Positions 36,263 to 45,272 are shown, counted from the first letter of the stretch. The stretch: 64,000 nt of DNA from Pseudocolwellia sp048296855 (GCA_048296855.1 CP182631.1); one strand, 5' to 3'. Program-made: numbers and translations. The notes: generated by a model from the letters alone, not told the origin.

Positions 36263-36907
36263 ATGAAAAACAAACATGAAAGTTTAGAAAAAAACGTTGG
36301 TCGCTTCTTTATCTTCACTATTATGGCAATTAGTATCGGTGGTCTAGTTGAAATCACACCGTTATTTTTCCAAAAAGCGACAACAACACCTGTTGATAAC
36401 TTAAGAGCTTATACTGCGCTTGAAATGGAAGGTAGAGACATTTACATCCGTGAAGGTTGTAACGTATGTCATAGCCAAATGATCCGCCCTCTTCGTGCAG
36501 AAACAGAACGTTACGGACATTATTCTGTTGCAGGTGAATCTGTATGGGAACATCCATTTTTATGGGGTTCAAAAAGAACAGGACCAGATCTAGCTCGTGT
36601 TGGTCAACGTTATAGTGATGACTGGCACAAAGCGCATTTAATTGATCCTCGTTCAGTTGTTCCAGAATCAAACATGCCAAGCTTTAAATGGTTAGATGAA
36701 AATTACTTAGATGGTAATTTAACCGCTAAAAAATTAGAAACATTTAACTTTTTAACAAGAAACCGTAGCCATAAAGATGAAAATGGTAATGCTATTCCTC
36801 TTTATACTCCTGAAGAAATAGCCAATGCGAAAGCGGCTGTTAAAGGCAAAAAAGAGATAGATGCACTTGTTGCGTATCTTCAATCTCTTGGCCATGCGTT
36901 GAGATAA
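36263..36907 (+). CDS. ccoO: cbb3-type cytochrome c oxidase subunit II
   Basis: Membrane-anchored monohaem cytochrome c subunit of 214 residues. One N-terminal helix (about 14–34) is followed by the haem motif CNVCH near residue 69 and conserved RPLRAETERYGHYS. An AGGAGG sequence 5 nt before the ATG is a near-perfect ribosome binding site. It passes electrons from CcoP to CcoN. Confidence 0.95.
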   Translation: MKNKHESLEKNVGRFFIFTIMAISIGGLVEITPLFFQKATTTPVDNLRAYTALEMEGRDIYIREGCNVCHSQMIRPLRAETERYGHYSVAGESVWEHPFLWGSKRTGPDLARVGQRYSDDWHKAHLIDPRSVVPESNMPSFKWLDENYLDGNLTAKKLETFNFLTRNRSHKDENGNAIPLYTPEEIANAKAAVKGKKEIDALVAYLQSLGHALR

Positions 36908-36911
36908 TAGT

Positions 36912-37109
36912 ATGGATTACGGAACGCTTCGAGGGGCTTTTGCCCTACTAATTTTGGCACTATTTATCATCATAGTGGTTTGGTCTTACAGCAAAAAAAG
37001 GAAATCAGCATTTGATGATGCTGCAAATTCTATTTTTGAAGAAGACGACGTAAAAACAAATGTATCGAACCAAAATGTTGAAAGTAAACAAGCAGGAGAC
37101 AAAAACTAA
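36912..37109 (+). CDS. ccoQ: cbb3-type oxidase small subunit CcoQ
   Basis: Small protein of 65 residues with one N-terminal membrane helix (about 6–27) and a polar acidic tail, as in CcoQ/FixQ, which stabilises the oxidase complex. It lies 4 nt after ccoO, and its stop overlaps the ccoP start as TAATG. Confidence 0.88.
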   Translation: MDYGTLRGAFALLILALFIIIVVWSYSKKRKSAFDDAANSIFEEDDVKTNVSNQNVESKQAGDKN

Positions 37110-38083
37110 TGTCTAGCTTTTGGAGTATATGGGTTACAGTTCTTTCCCTAGGCACGTTGGTATTTATGTACCTTATTTTACGTATGTGTTTAAAGAACTT
37201 TGCTGGTGTTCCTGAAGGTGAGTCAATGGGACACACTTTTGATGGCATCGAAGAATTAAACAACCCTCTTCCTAAATGGTGGAGTACATTTTTCTTAGCT
37301 ACCATTATTTGGGGCTTTGGCTACTTACTTCTTTACCCTGGGTTAGGGAATTGGGAAGGTTTATTAGGCTGGAAAAGCTCTAACCAAGGCATATTAAACC
37401 TAGAAGAATCTAAAGCTAAAACAGCTGAATATTTAAAAGAAGGTTCAAACGTTTTAGTACAATACGATCGTGAAATACATGCTGCTGATGAAAAATATGG
37501 TCCTATTTTTGAAGCTTACGCTGCGCGCAGCATTGAAGAGCTAGCTGCTGATAAAGAAGCATTAAAAGTTGGACAACGTTTATTTTTACAAAACTGTTCA
37601 CAATGTCATGGTTCTGATGCTCGTGGTACAACAGGCTTTCCTAATCTAGCAGATAAAGACTGGTTATACGGTGGCTCACCGGAAGCAATTAAAACCACTA
37701 TTTTACACGGTAGAAAAGCTAACGGTATGATGGCATGGGAAACAGCTCTTGGCGGCGATAAAGGCGTTAAAGAAGTTGCTGCTTATGTAATGAGTTTAAG
37801 TGGCAGAGAAGTTGACCCTACCCTTGCTTCAGCAGGTAAACCTAAGTTTCAAATGTGTGCGGCTTGTCATGGCCCTGAAGGTAAAGGTAGTTTAGCTATG
37901 GGAATACCATTAGGCGCACCTAACCTTACTGACAATATCTGGTTATATGGCGGCTCTCAGCGTGTTATAGAACAATCTATTAAAAATGGCCGAGCAGGTG
38001 TTATGCCAGCTTGGGTTAATATTTTAGGTGAAGAAAAAGTTCACGTAATTAGCGCTTATGTTTATAGTTTATCTCAAGACTAG
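37109..38083 (+). CDS. ccoP: cbb3-type cytochrome c oxidase subunit III
   Basis: Membrane-anchored dihaem cytochrome c of 324 residues. Two N-terminal helices (about 3–25 and 60–80, FixP_N-type domain) are followed by two cytochrome c domains with CSQCH and CAACH and distal methionines. It accepts electrons for the oxidase. Translation is coupled to ccoQ by a TAATG overlap. The accessory ccoGHIS genes do not follow here. Confidence 0.95.
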   Translation: MSSFWSIWVTVLSLGTLVFMYLILRMCLKNFAGVPEGESMGHTFDGIEELNNPLPKWWSTFFLATIIWGFGYLLLYPGLGNWEGLLGWKSSNQGILNLEESKAKTAEYLKEGSNVLVQYDREIHAADEKYGPIFEAYAARSIEELAADKEALKVGQRLFLQNCSQCHGSDARGTTGFPNLADKDWLYGGSPEAIKTTILHGRKANGMMAWETALGGDKGVKEVAAYVMSLSGREVDPTLASAGKPKFQMCAACHGPEGKGSLAMGIPLGAPNLTDNIWLYGGSQRVIEQSIKNGRAGVMPAWVNILGEEKVHVISAYVYSLSQD

Positions 38084-38126
38084 TTAACAATATCCATCAT
38101 TTGAAATAAATACAGTTTATTTCACT

Positions 38127-38159
38127 AAAAACGCTTAATGTTCTGCATTAGGCGTTTTT
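38127..38159 (+). terminator. Terminator of ccoNOQP
   Basis: A 14-bp stem with one G–U (38127–38140 with 38146–38159, core AACGCTTAATG/CATTAGGCGTT) and a 5-nt loop is followed by a T run, 43 bp after the ccoP stop. Confidence 0.85.
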
Positions 38160-38294
38160 TATTACCCTTCTCTTTCTCATGCTTTTCTTTATTTTTCTAA
38201 TATTAATAGATGTTCTAAACTGGGTTTAAGAGATACTTAGCGGATTGAAATATAAAAATAATTTTATTTAGCCTTTAGCTTTATAGTTTTTCTT

Positions 38295-38440
38295 AATTCA
38301 AGGCAAATTTCGCGTCAACAACTGGTCTATTGCAAGTAAATTTAACGTAGAAATTAGGGGAAATAGCTGCTAGAGAAGCATTTGTTAAGTAGAGCTTTTA
38401 AATGAATTGGCTAACATTCATTAACCCGAGATGAAGTTAA
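38295..38440. repeat. Second copy of the inverted-repeat element
   Basis: The bases 38411–38440 are the reverse complement of 24227–24256 at 28 of 30 positions. Upstream, scattered similarity to the interior of the first copy (for example CAAGGC-AATTT near 38300 and GAAATTAG-GG-AAATAGCT near 38350) suggests the element extends left, but its other end is not clear. Confidence 0.5.
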
Positions 38441-38613
38441 ATACTCTTAACAAGAAAGAATGTAATGAAGAAAAGTGCATACGAATAACACAATTCAAAA
38501 GAGAGTTAGGCTTTAGTAGGAATGTATATCGAAGGAATGAGAATAGGTGTTAAGAGTGAAAAATACTCAAAGCTTCTACTAAGTTGAAACTTTGAGTATG
38601 GATGTAAAGATAA

Positions 38614-39549
38614 TTAATCTTGATTTTCAGGGTAACCTGATGGCCAAACAACAGGTACATTATCAAATAACGTTCTAATTTCTTTAACTAAAGCTTGGTT
38701 TATCGGCTTTTCTGCCCATTCAATGTTTTTAACAATATTAACAGGGTTGGCTGTTCCAACTAAAGTTGATGATATTGCAGGATGGTCTATCGCGTATTGC
38801 AAAGCAACTTCTGTAATGTCTACACCTTGGCTTTGACAAAGTTTTACGGCCTTTTGACAAGCAGCAAGCAATTGTTGATTACCTGGATGCCACTCTGGCG
38901 CACCTCGATTTGTTAATAACCCCATACCGGTAGGTGAAGCATTAATGATACCTACACCTTTTTCTTCAAGTGAAGGAATGATATTAGCTAAAGAATTATC
39001 GTACAAAGCATAACGGCAATAAGTAAGAATACAATCAATATCGGCCTGTTTAATGGTTTCAGAAAACATTTTTAACGGGTAGCCGGTTACACCAATATAA
39101 CGTACTTTGCCTTCTTGCTTTAATGCTTGTAAGCAAGGTAAAGCTTCATTAAATATTTGTTCTAAATTACCGAATTCTATGTCATGTAAAAATAAAATAT
39201 CTACGCCATCAACACCTAAACGACTTAAGCTTTCATCTAAACTGTTTCTTATTCTTTTTTCAGAAAAATCAAAATCAGCATATTCAGCGCCATAGCGTCC
39301 TGCTTTGGTCGATAAAATATATTTATCGCGTGGTATACCTTTTAATGCTTTTCCTAAAACAGTTTCAGCCTTAGTTAAACCATAATACGGTGAAACATCA
39401 ATCAAGTTAACGCCCATATCAATTGCCGTATGAACAGTTCTGATCCCATCGTCTTCACTAATATCTCTAAAAACACTACCTAAAGGTGAGGCGCCGTAAC
39501 TTAAACGTGAAACGTTAAGATCAGTTTTACCTAGTTTTCTATATTCCAT
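38614..39549 (-). CDS. Aldo/keto reductase, L-galactose/L-fucose 1-dehydrogenase-like
   Basis: Cytoplasmic NAD(P)-dependent TIM-barrel oxidoreductase of 311 residues. The catalytic tetrad is visible as D51, Y56 (DVSPYYG), K82 (STKAGRYG) and H122 (LFLHDIE). The sequence resembles L-galactose dehydrogenase, L-fucose dehydrogenase and D-threo-aldose 1-dehydrogenase, which oxidise the anomeric carbon to an aldonolactone. The next genes, a lactonase-type amidohydrolase and an aldonate dehydrogenase, match this order of reactions. The exact sugar is inferred from context. Confidence 0.8.
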   Translation of the reverse strand: MEYRKLGKTDLNVSRLSYGASPLGSVFRDISEDDGIRTVHTAIDMGVNLIDVSPYYGLTKAETVLGKALKGIPRDKYILSTKAGRYGAEYADFDFSEKRIRNSLDESLSRLGVDGVDILFLHDIEFGNLEQIFNEALPCLQALKQEGKVRYIGVTGYPLKMFSETIKQADIDCILTYCRYALYDNSLANIIPSLEEKGVGIINASPTGMGLLTNRGAPEWHPGNQQLLAACQKAVKLCQSQGVDITEVALQYAIDHPAISSTLVGTANPVNIVKNIEWAEKPINQALVKEIRTLFDNVPVVWPSGYPENQD

Positions 39550-39558
39550 AATAATTTC

Positions 39559-40389
39559 CTACGTTATTCGATAAAAGGCTAACGCATTATTACCGAAAAC
39601 GTCTTCAAAATTGTCTGGATAGTTCACCAAAACAAAGTCTTCAATAATTTGTTTAATTTGGGCATATTCACCAGCAAGTAAACACACCGGCCAATCAGAT
39701 CCAAACATGACACGTTTAACACCAAAAGCATTAAAAACTACCTCAAGGTATTGAGTAAAGTCTTCTGCTTTCCAGTTGTGTATATCAGCTTCAGTTACCA
39801 TGCCCGACACTTTGCAATATACATTAGGCTTTTCCGCCAATTTAAACATGGCTTCCTTCCATTGCTCAAAGCCTTCTCTAGCTAAAATAGCAGGTTTAGC
39901 AATGTGGTCTATAACAAAGTTTAATGTTTGAAATTGATTAACTAATTCAATAGTTTGAGGGAGTTGATTAGCAAACACTAAAAGGTCATAGGTATACCCT
40001 TTTTCTTCAAGAATTTTCAAACCGTTAATAAATTCAGTTGTAAGCATAAAATCACTATGCTCACCTTGAAGTACATGCCTAAAACCTTTAAGAACAGTAA
40101 AGTCTGTATATTGTTCTAATTGTTCAGCTAAATCAAAACTGCGTAAATCAATCCAACCCACAACAGCTTTTATAATATGACTTTGTTTAGAGAGTTCAAT
40201 TAACCATTGCGTTTCATGAGTTGTTTGCCTTGCTTGTACAACAATACAACCGTCAATATTATTTTCGTTTAAAATAGGAGATAAATCTGAAGGTAAAAAA
40301 TTATGTTTTAATACCAGCTCTGAATCACCTATCCAATCATACTCTTCAGGGCTGTACTGCCAAAAATGCTGATGTGCGTCTATTCTCAT
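39559..40389 (-). CDS. Amidohydrolase family lactonase, L-fucono/L-galactonolactonase-like
   Basis: Cytoplasmic TIM-barrel hydrolase of 276 residues in the amidohydrolase_2 family. The metal-site H-x-H is in RIDAHQHFW at the N-terminus; DHIAKP and MFGSDWPVC give the later His and the catalytic Asp. Close families hydrolyse L-fuconolactone, L-rhamnonolactone or L-galactonolactone. The start at 40389 (MRIDAHQHF) is the family N-terminus; an in-frame start at 40431 would overlap the upstream dehydrogenase. It lies 9 nt upstream of the aldo/keto reductase gene. Confidence 0.82.
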   Translation of the reverse strand: MRIDAHQHFWQYSPEEYDWIGDSELVLKHNFLPSDLSPILNENNIDGCIVVQARQTTHETQWLIELSKQSHIIKAVVGWIDLRSFDLAEQLEQYTDFTVLKGFRHVLQGEHSDFMLTTEFINGLKILEEKGYTYDLLVFANQLPQTIELVNQFQTLNFVIDHIAKPAILAREGFEQWKEAMFKLAEKPNVYCKVSGMVTEADIHNWKAEDFTQYLEVVFNAFGVKRVMFGSDWPVCLLAGEYAQIKQIIEDFVLVNYPDNFEDVFGNNALAFYRIT

Positions 40390-40399
40390 AGTTAATCTA

Positions 40400-41413
40400 T
40401 TAATCCATCTCGACAACGGCTTTAATAACACCGCTATCTGGTTTTACCCAGTCATCAAATATTGATAAAAAGTCACTAAATTTAGCCGTGTGTGTTACAA
40501 ACGACCCACTTTTTGCTTTACCATTTTTTAAGCAAGCTACAACATGTTCAAAATCTTCTAAGGTTGCATTTCTACTACCCAGTAACGTGGTTTCACGTTT
40601 ATGAAATTCTGGGTCTTCAAAGGTTATAGGCGATTTAATTACACTAACAAATACAATACGCCCACCATGAGCTAAATTAGTAAAAGTAGACTCCATCGCT
40701 TTAGCATTACCCGTACAATCTATAATAACCGTAGGGAATTGGCCATCAGTTAAATCGCTAAGTTGTTGAGTTACGTCACCGAGTGCATTCACGGTACCGT
40801 CAATCCCATACTCTTTTACACAAAAATCTAATTTATCTTGCATAACATCAGAAACAAACACTTTTGCTCCTGCTATTTTAGAAAATTGAAGTGCACCAAT
40901 ACCAATGGGCCCAGCACCTAACACTAAAACAGTATCTTGCTCGTTTATTTGTGCTCTTTTAACAGCATGAGCCCCTATAGCTAAACACTCTATTAATGCC
41001 ATATCGTTAAAGCTTACACCTTCAGTAACAACCACAGCAGACTCAGGAACAGCAATATATTCACACATTCCACCGTCACGATGAACACCTACAACTTCAA
41101 TATTTGTACAACAATTTGGTTTGTTATTACGACAAGCAATACATTCACCACAATGTAAGTAAGGAATGATATAAACAGATGAACCTAAAGGTATATCAAC
41201 ACCGCTGCCTACTTCATCAATAATACCTGATAATTCATGCCCTAATATTCGAGGATAACTAAAAAAAGGTTGATTACCACCGTATGCATGTATATCCGTG
41301 CCACAAATGCCAATAGATTTAATCCTAACAAGCACCTCCCCTTTTTTAGGAACAGGCTTGTCCAAAGTCTTTGACTCTAAAATTCCAGGCTCTACACATA
41401 TTATTGTTCTCAT
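40400..41413 (-). CDS. lgoD: Zinc alcohol dehydrogenase, L-galactonate 5-dehydrogenase (LgoD)-like
   Basis: Medium-chain dehydrogenase of 337 residues. The catalytic zinc site has C37 (GICGTD) with H59/E60 (GHE), and the structural zinc site has C88, C91, C94 and C101/C102 (HCGECIACRNNKPNCC). NAD-binding GAGPIGIG follows. From memory the stretches GTDIHA-GGNQPFFSYPR and DPEFHK-ETT-GSRNAT-EDF are also in E. coli LgoD (YjjN), which oxidises L-galactonate to D-tagaturonate. It is the first gene of a three-gene run with the lactonase and aldo/keto reductase. The specific substrate is inferred; a close relative acting on another aldonate is possible. Confidence 0.78.
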   Translation of the reverse strand: MRTIICVEPGILESKTLDKPVPKKGEVLVRIKSIGICGTDIHAYGGNQPFFSYPRILGHELSGIIDEVGSGVDIPLGSSVYIIPYLHCGECIACRNNKPNCCTNIEVVGVHRDGGMCEYIAVPESAVVVTEGVSFNDMALIECLAIGAHAVKRAQINEQDTVLVLGAGPIGIGALQFSKIAGAKVFVSDVMQDKLDFCVKEYGIDGTVNALGDVTQQLSDLTDGQFPTVIIDCTGNAKAMESTFTNLAHGGRIVFVSVIKSPITFEDPEFHKRETTLLGSRNATLEDFEHVVACLKNGKAKSGSFVTHTAKFSDFLSIFDDWVKPDSGVIKAVVEMD

Positions 41414-41765
41414 AATCGAACAAACTCCAAATAAACAAGTGGTTTTATATTTGATTTTATTCTACCACCATATTTACAAAAATATACTTATTTTTTGAAT
41501 ATGAATGCACAACTTCATATTTAAGTTATCTTTATGAAATACTAAAGATGAGTATAAACAAGCGTATTTAACGGAACTTTAATGAGGTAATGTTCCATTA
41601 AAGGTATTGCATTCATTATAAAAATTGGTATATTTTTTAATAGATGTAATAATTAAATGTTATAAATTTACCTAAAATACCGATTAAATGCAGATTCAAT
41701 CATTTAAATTTAAATAATTGATTAATAAAACTAACAAGGATTGTATTAATAAATAGGAAAACAGC
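41414..41765. promoter_or_regulatory. Divergent regulatory region with operator-like repeat
   Basis: 352 bp between the divergent lgoD-like gene (minus) and the ExoP-C-like gene (plus). It holds an 8-bp inverted repeat CTTTAATG (41577–41584) and CATTAAAG (41596–41603) with an 11-nt spacer, overlapped by GGAAC/GTTCC. This is a candidate operator for the IclR regulator encoded at 42545–43321. The rest is AT-rich. Confidence 0.45.
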
Positions 41766-42449
41766 ATGAAACAAAACGCTCTAACCACTAATAAAATGAT
41801 GCAATTAGCCACTCTAGTTTGTGCTTCATTGTCATTTCAAAGTTTAGCTTTCAATGACGACCCATTAACAACTTATATAAAAGACGGTCAATTTGTTGGT
41901 AAATGGAAAGGAAATTTAAGTAATGGTCTAAATTGGAATATCCCTTTGGTCAATCAAACCGGAGAGACAGAACGTGGTAATTTGGTTGTTGCTCCAGCGA
42001 CAAAAAATAAAGAAAATGACGCTCTACACTTGAAATGGAAAGGAAAAACAGTAAAAAATCAGTGGGGTGGTAATTTACTTAACGACTCAAATTTCACTAT
42101 CACTAAAAACATGATCAATATTGCATCTGTTGAAAACCAAGCGGCATTAATGATTGAACTAAAAGTAAACCGATCTGCAAAAGATAACACAACCATATCA
42201 ATGCAATGTAATTACTCTAATAAATGCCTAGGCAAATTTCCGGTTAAGGCTATTATTAATAGATTACCAAAAGATGAATGGACACAACTCCCTATCCCAT
42301 TAAATTGCTTTAATAAAGACGGTAATTTTGACTTTAGCAAAGTAACCTCAATATTTTCAATCGGAACTGAAGGTAAATTAGATATTGAAATTGCTAATAT
42401 TAGTTTAGTTGCACTACCAGCAGGTAACAAAGGATGTAAAGCGGATTAA
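41766..42449 (+). CDS. Secreted stand-alone ExoP C-terminal-like domain protein
   Basis: Protein of 227 residues with a signal peptide (about 30 residues ending LAF). The mature part resembles the galactose-binding-like C-terminal domain of ExoP-type GH3 glucosidases: NLVVAP, LHLKWKG, ALMIELKVN, WTQLPIPLNCF and FDFSKVTSIFSIGTEGKLDI. Two Cys pairs could form disulfides. In known enzymes this module sits behind a GH3 catalytic domain; here it is alone, so a carbohydrate-binding role is likely and catalysis unlikely. It is divergent from the L-sugar catabolic genes and ends in a strong terminator. Confidence 0.65.
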   Translation: MKQNALTTNKMMQLATLVCASLSFQSLAFNDDPLTTYIKDGQFVGKWKGNLSNGLNWNIPLVNQTGETERGNLVVAPATKNKENDALHLKWKGKTVKNQWGGNLLNDSNFTITKNMINIASVENQAALMIELKVNRSAKDNTTISMQCNYSNKCLGKFPVKAIINRLPKDEWTQLPIPLNCFNKDGNFDFSKVTSIFSIGTEGKLDIEIANISLVALPAGNKGCKAD

Positions 42450-42454
42450 AACAA

Positions 42455-42484
42455 AAAAGCCATCACTTTGAGGTGATGGCTTTT
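42455..42484. terminator. Terminator between convergent genes
   Basis: A 12-bp perfect stem AAAAGCCATCAC / GTGATGGCTTTT with a 6-nt loop lies just after the ExoP-C-like gene and before the convergent IclR gene end. Confidence 0.85.
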
Positions 42485-42544
42485 CTTATATTTTTCTACC
42501 TATACCCGTTAGATAATTTATATCTTAACTATAATGATCTTCAA

Positions 42545-43321
42545 CTAAATCTTACGAACAATACCATAGGTTAATGCTTTAGAAAGCTCCTCAGCAGCAT
42601 GCTTTAATTCTTCAATCACTTGATCAATATTCATTGATTCTGGTATCCGCTGAATAAAAGGTATAGTCAGTGTTGCCACAGCATGATCATTATCTATAAT
42701 AGGAAATGAAATATCCGTTACACCTTGAACATAAGCACTATCGCCCTTAAAGTAACCTTGCTTACTTACTTTTTTACAATCATTAACAAAGTGTTTAATT
42801 TCATCTTCAGAATGATGTTTATTTAAACGCTTAAACATTGATTCTTTTTTATCCGGATTTTGAAAGGCAAATAATATTCTACCTGATGCTGAAAATAAAA
42901 TAGGTCTTCTGTAACCTACCCTAACGGAATAAGACATAACACTAGGCGTTTCAACTCTTGAAATAACAACAATCTGCTCTTGCGACTCTACAGCTATATG
43001 ACAAGACATTGCTGTTTTTTCAGCCAAATCACGCATAATAGGTTGAGCATATTCTAAAATATCTTTAATAGGTTCATGTTCCGTACCTAATTGAAGCAAT
43101 TTACGAGTAACTTGGTACCCGTCAACATCTTCACTTTTTTCAATATACCCACGTTGTTCTAGTACGAGGATCATACGATATATTTCAGCATTTGAACGAC
43201 CTAATATTTCAGCAATAGCTGACGTACTATAAGCTGTAGAATCTTTAGATAGTAACTCTAGAATATCTAAGCCTTTTTCTAAAGCCGGTGCTGAATATTT
43301 TTTTACAGGTTTGGCATCCAT
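42545..43321 (-). CDS. IclR family transcriptional regulator
   Basis: Cytoplasmic regulator of 258 residues. The N-terminal winged helix-turn-helix reads SAIAEILGRSNAEIYRMILV followed by LEQRGYIEK. The C-terminal IclR effector domain (about 80–255) contains VISRVETP, YRRPILFSASGRILF and ISFPI. AGGTAAAA precedes the ATG. It is flanked by the L-sugar genes and the divergent sulfatase, so it probably controls one or both in response to a sugar acid. Confidence 0.88.
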   Translation of the reverse strand: MDAKPVKKYSAPALEKGLDILELLSKDSTAYSTSAIAEILGRSNAEIYRMILVLEQRGYIEKSEDVDGYQVTRKLLQLGTEHEPIKDILEYAQPIMRDLAEKTAMSCHIAVESQEQIVVISRVETPSVMSYSVRVGYRRPILFSASGRILFAFQNPDKKESMFKRLNKHHSEDEIKHFVNDCKKVSKQGYFKGDSAYVQGVTDISFPIIDNDHAVATLTIPFIQRIPESMNIDQVIEELKHAAEELSKALTYGIVRKI

Positions 43322-43624
43322 AAAATTTTACCTATTTTGAATTAAAGACTTAAACTAAGCCTATAAAATATAATGTCTACTTTCTGATAAACTAATTTAC
43401 TCTGCATTAAGTAGCGATGTATTATCTGTTATTATTATTGTTTATCCATGAATATTAACACCTTAATACCCCTTCTCCAATAATAAAAAAGCTTTAAAAC
43501 GTGTTTTTTGTTTTTTCATATATAAATATAACAACATTATCTTCCGTATAACAATTTACCTCCTATTGACATACTTTAAATATAAACACATAATTTTACA
43601 TACAACAAACATTTCGAGATATTA
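43322..43624. other. Divergent IclR/sulfatase intergenic region
   Basis: 303 bp without a gene. It contains a good promoter for the sulfatase (43566–43594) and poly-T tracts near 43505–43520. I see no copy of the 41577–41603 inverted repeat here. Confidence 0.45.
43566..43594 (+). promoter_or_regulatory. Sigma-70 promoter of the sulfatase gene
   Basis: A perfect –35 TTGACA (43566–43571) and a –10 CATAAT (43589–43594) are spaced by 17 nt, with the ATG about 30 nt downstream of the –10. Confidence 0.6.
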
Positions 43625-45253
43625 ATGAAAAAATTATCTATAACAATCAGTATTTCAGCGATCCTATGTTTATTGGCCGCTTGTAATTCAAATATAAATT
43701 TAAACAATAATACTCAAATTGAAAAAACAAAGCCTTTAAATGTACTTTATATAATGACGGATGATCATGCAGCTCATGCTGTAGGTGCTTATGAAGGTCG
43801 ATTTGCGAAGCTAAACCCAACTCCAAACATTGATAAATTAGCTGATGAAGGGATGCTTTTCACTAATACTTTTGTAACAAACTCTATATGTACACCAAGC
43901 CGAGCCAGCATTTTAACAGGTCAATATAGCCAAACAAATGGGGTTTTAGATTTAAGAGGCAGTATAGAAACTAAAAATCAGCACTTACCTACTCTCATGA
44001 GTAAAGCGGGATATCAAACAGCTATAATAGGTAAATGGCACTTAAAAAAAGAACCAGGGGCTTTTGATTATTACCAAGTGTTAGAAGGACAAGGGACTTA
44101 TTTTGATCCTACCTTTAGAGTTCAGGGCGATAAAGCATGGCCTAAAAACGAAGTTAACTACAAAGGTTATTCGTCTGATGTGGTTACCGATTTATCTATT
44201 GCATGGTTAAAAAATAAAAAAAGCGACAAACCTTTCTTTTTAATGCATCAATTTAAAGCACCGCACGACATGTTCGAATACGCTCCTCGCTATGAAGACT
44301 ACTTAGCCGCAGAAACCATTCCAGAACCAACCGATTTATATGGTGTAAAAGCAACATTTGGTTCTATCGCCACTCGTGGTGTTAACGATAAACTGATTAA
44401 AGATATTGGCACATCGGTTTCTAAAAGACATAACCGCAGAAGCATGGGAATCGATCTTGGTGTAGATCCTTCTTTACCTGAAGAAGAATTTACCAGACAA
44501 GCATACCAAAAATATGTAAAAGCCTACTTACGCTGTGTTAAAGGTGTAGACGATAACATTGCACGTTTACTACAAACATTAAAAGACCTAGGCGAGTACG
44601 ATAACACTATTATTATTTATACTTCAGATCAGGGGATGATGTTAGGCGAACATGATTTTCAAGATAAGCGCTGGATGTATGAAGAGTCAATCAGAATGCC
44701 TTTTATTATTAAAGACCCACGTATGACAACCCAAGGTCAAAAAAGTGATTTATTGGTGAACAACACAGACTTTGCCCCATTAATTTTAGACTTAGTTGGA
44801 ATTAAAGTACCTGAATATATGCACGGCAAAAGCTTTGCATCGGCTTTACAAGGAAAAACCCCTGATAACTGGCGTACGGCAAGCTACTACAGATACTGGA
44901 CACACAGAGCTTATCACGACGTACCAGCACACTTTGGCTTACGTTCTAAAGACTATAAACTTATCTTTTTTTACGGTGCTAACTTTATGGAAAAACCTTT
45001 CCCTTTTTATGATAAAAAATGGGTAGCTAAAACAGGGCTTCACAATAGTGCTATTAATACGCCAGCAGCTTGGGAGCTTTACGACTTACGCAAAGATCCT
45101 ACAGAACAAAACAACGTTTATAGCAACCCTGAATATTTAAAGGTTGTTGATGAACTTAAAATTGAATTAAAACGCCAACGTAAGTTATACAATGAAACAG
45201 ATGAGAAATATCCTCATCTTCAAAAAATTATTGATAAACATTGGAACGATTAA
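43625..45253 (+). CDS. Lipoprotein sulfatase, S1 family
   Basis: Sulfatase of 542 residues. A signal peptide ends in lipobox LAAC (C20), so it is lipid-anchored. Metal ligands D46/D47 are in MTDDH, and the formylglycine Cys is C89 in the consensus CTPSR; GKWHL, KAPHD and YTSDQGMMLGEHD are the later S1 sulfatase motifs. It needs a formylglycine-generating enzyme or anaerobic maturase, not seen here. It would desulfate a carbohydrate at the cell envelope. Its place beside an L-sugar pathway points to sulfated L-galactose or L-fucose (porphyran, agar-type galactans or fucoidan), an inference from context. Confidence 0.9.
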   Translation: MKKLSITISISAILCLLAACNSNINLNNNTQIEKTKPLNVLYIMTDDHAAHAVGAYEGRFAKLNPTPNIDKLADEGMLFTNTFVTNSICTPSRASILTGQYSQTNGVLDLRGSIETKNQHLPTLMSKAGYQTAIIGKWHLKKEPGAFDYYQVLEGQGTYFDPTFRVQGDKAWPKNEVNYKGYSSDVVTDLSIAWLKNKKSDKPFFLMHQFKAPHDMFEYAPRYEDYLAAETIPEPTDLYGVKATFGSIATRGVNDKLIKDIGTSVSKRHNRRSMGIDLGVDPSLPEEEFTRQAYQKYVKAYLRCVKGVDDNIARLLQTLKDLGEYDNTIIIYTSDQGMMLGEHDFQDKRWMYEESIRMPFIIKDPRMTTQGQKSDLLVNNTDFAPLILDLVGIKVPEYMHGKSFASALQGKTPDNWRTASYYRYWTHRAYHDVPAHFGLRSKDYKLIFFYGANFMEKPFPFYDKKWVAKTGLHNSAINTPAAWELYDLRKDPTEQNNVYSNPEYLKVVDELKIELKRQRKLYNETDEKYPHLQKIIDKHWND

Positions 45254-45272
45254 CCTCTGCGATATCATCACT

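Larger units (their letters stand above)
38084..38613. other. Intergenic region after ccoP
   Basis: 530 bp without a gene between the convergent ccoP and aldo/keto reductase genes. It contains the ccoP terminator (38127–38159) and a copy of the dispersed inverted-repeat element ending at 38440. Nothing else is recognisable. Confidence 0.55.

Noticed and set aside
38614..41413. Canonical L-fucose (fuconate) pathway
   Set aside because: The first two enzymes fit, but no fuconate dehydratase or 2-keto-3-deoxy-fuconate dehydrogenase is present, and the third enzyme resembles LgoD.
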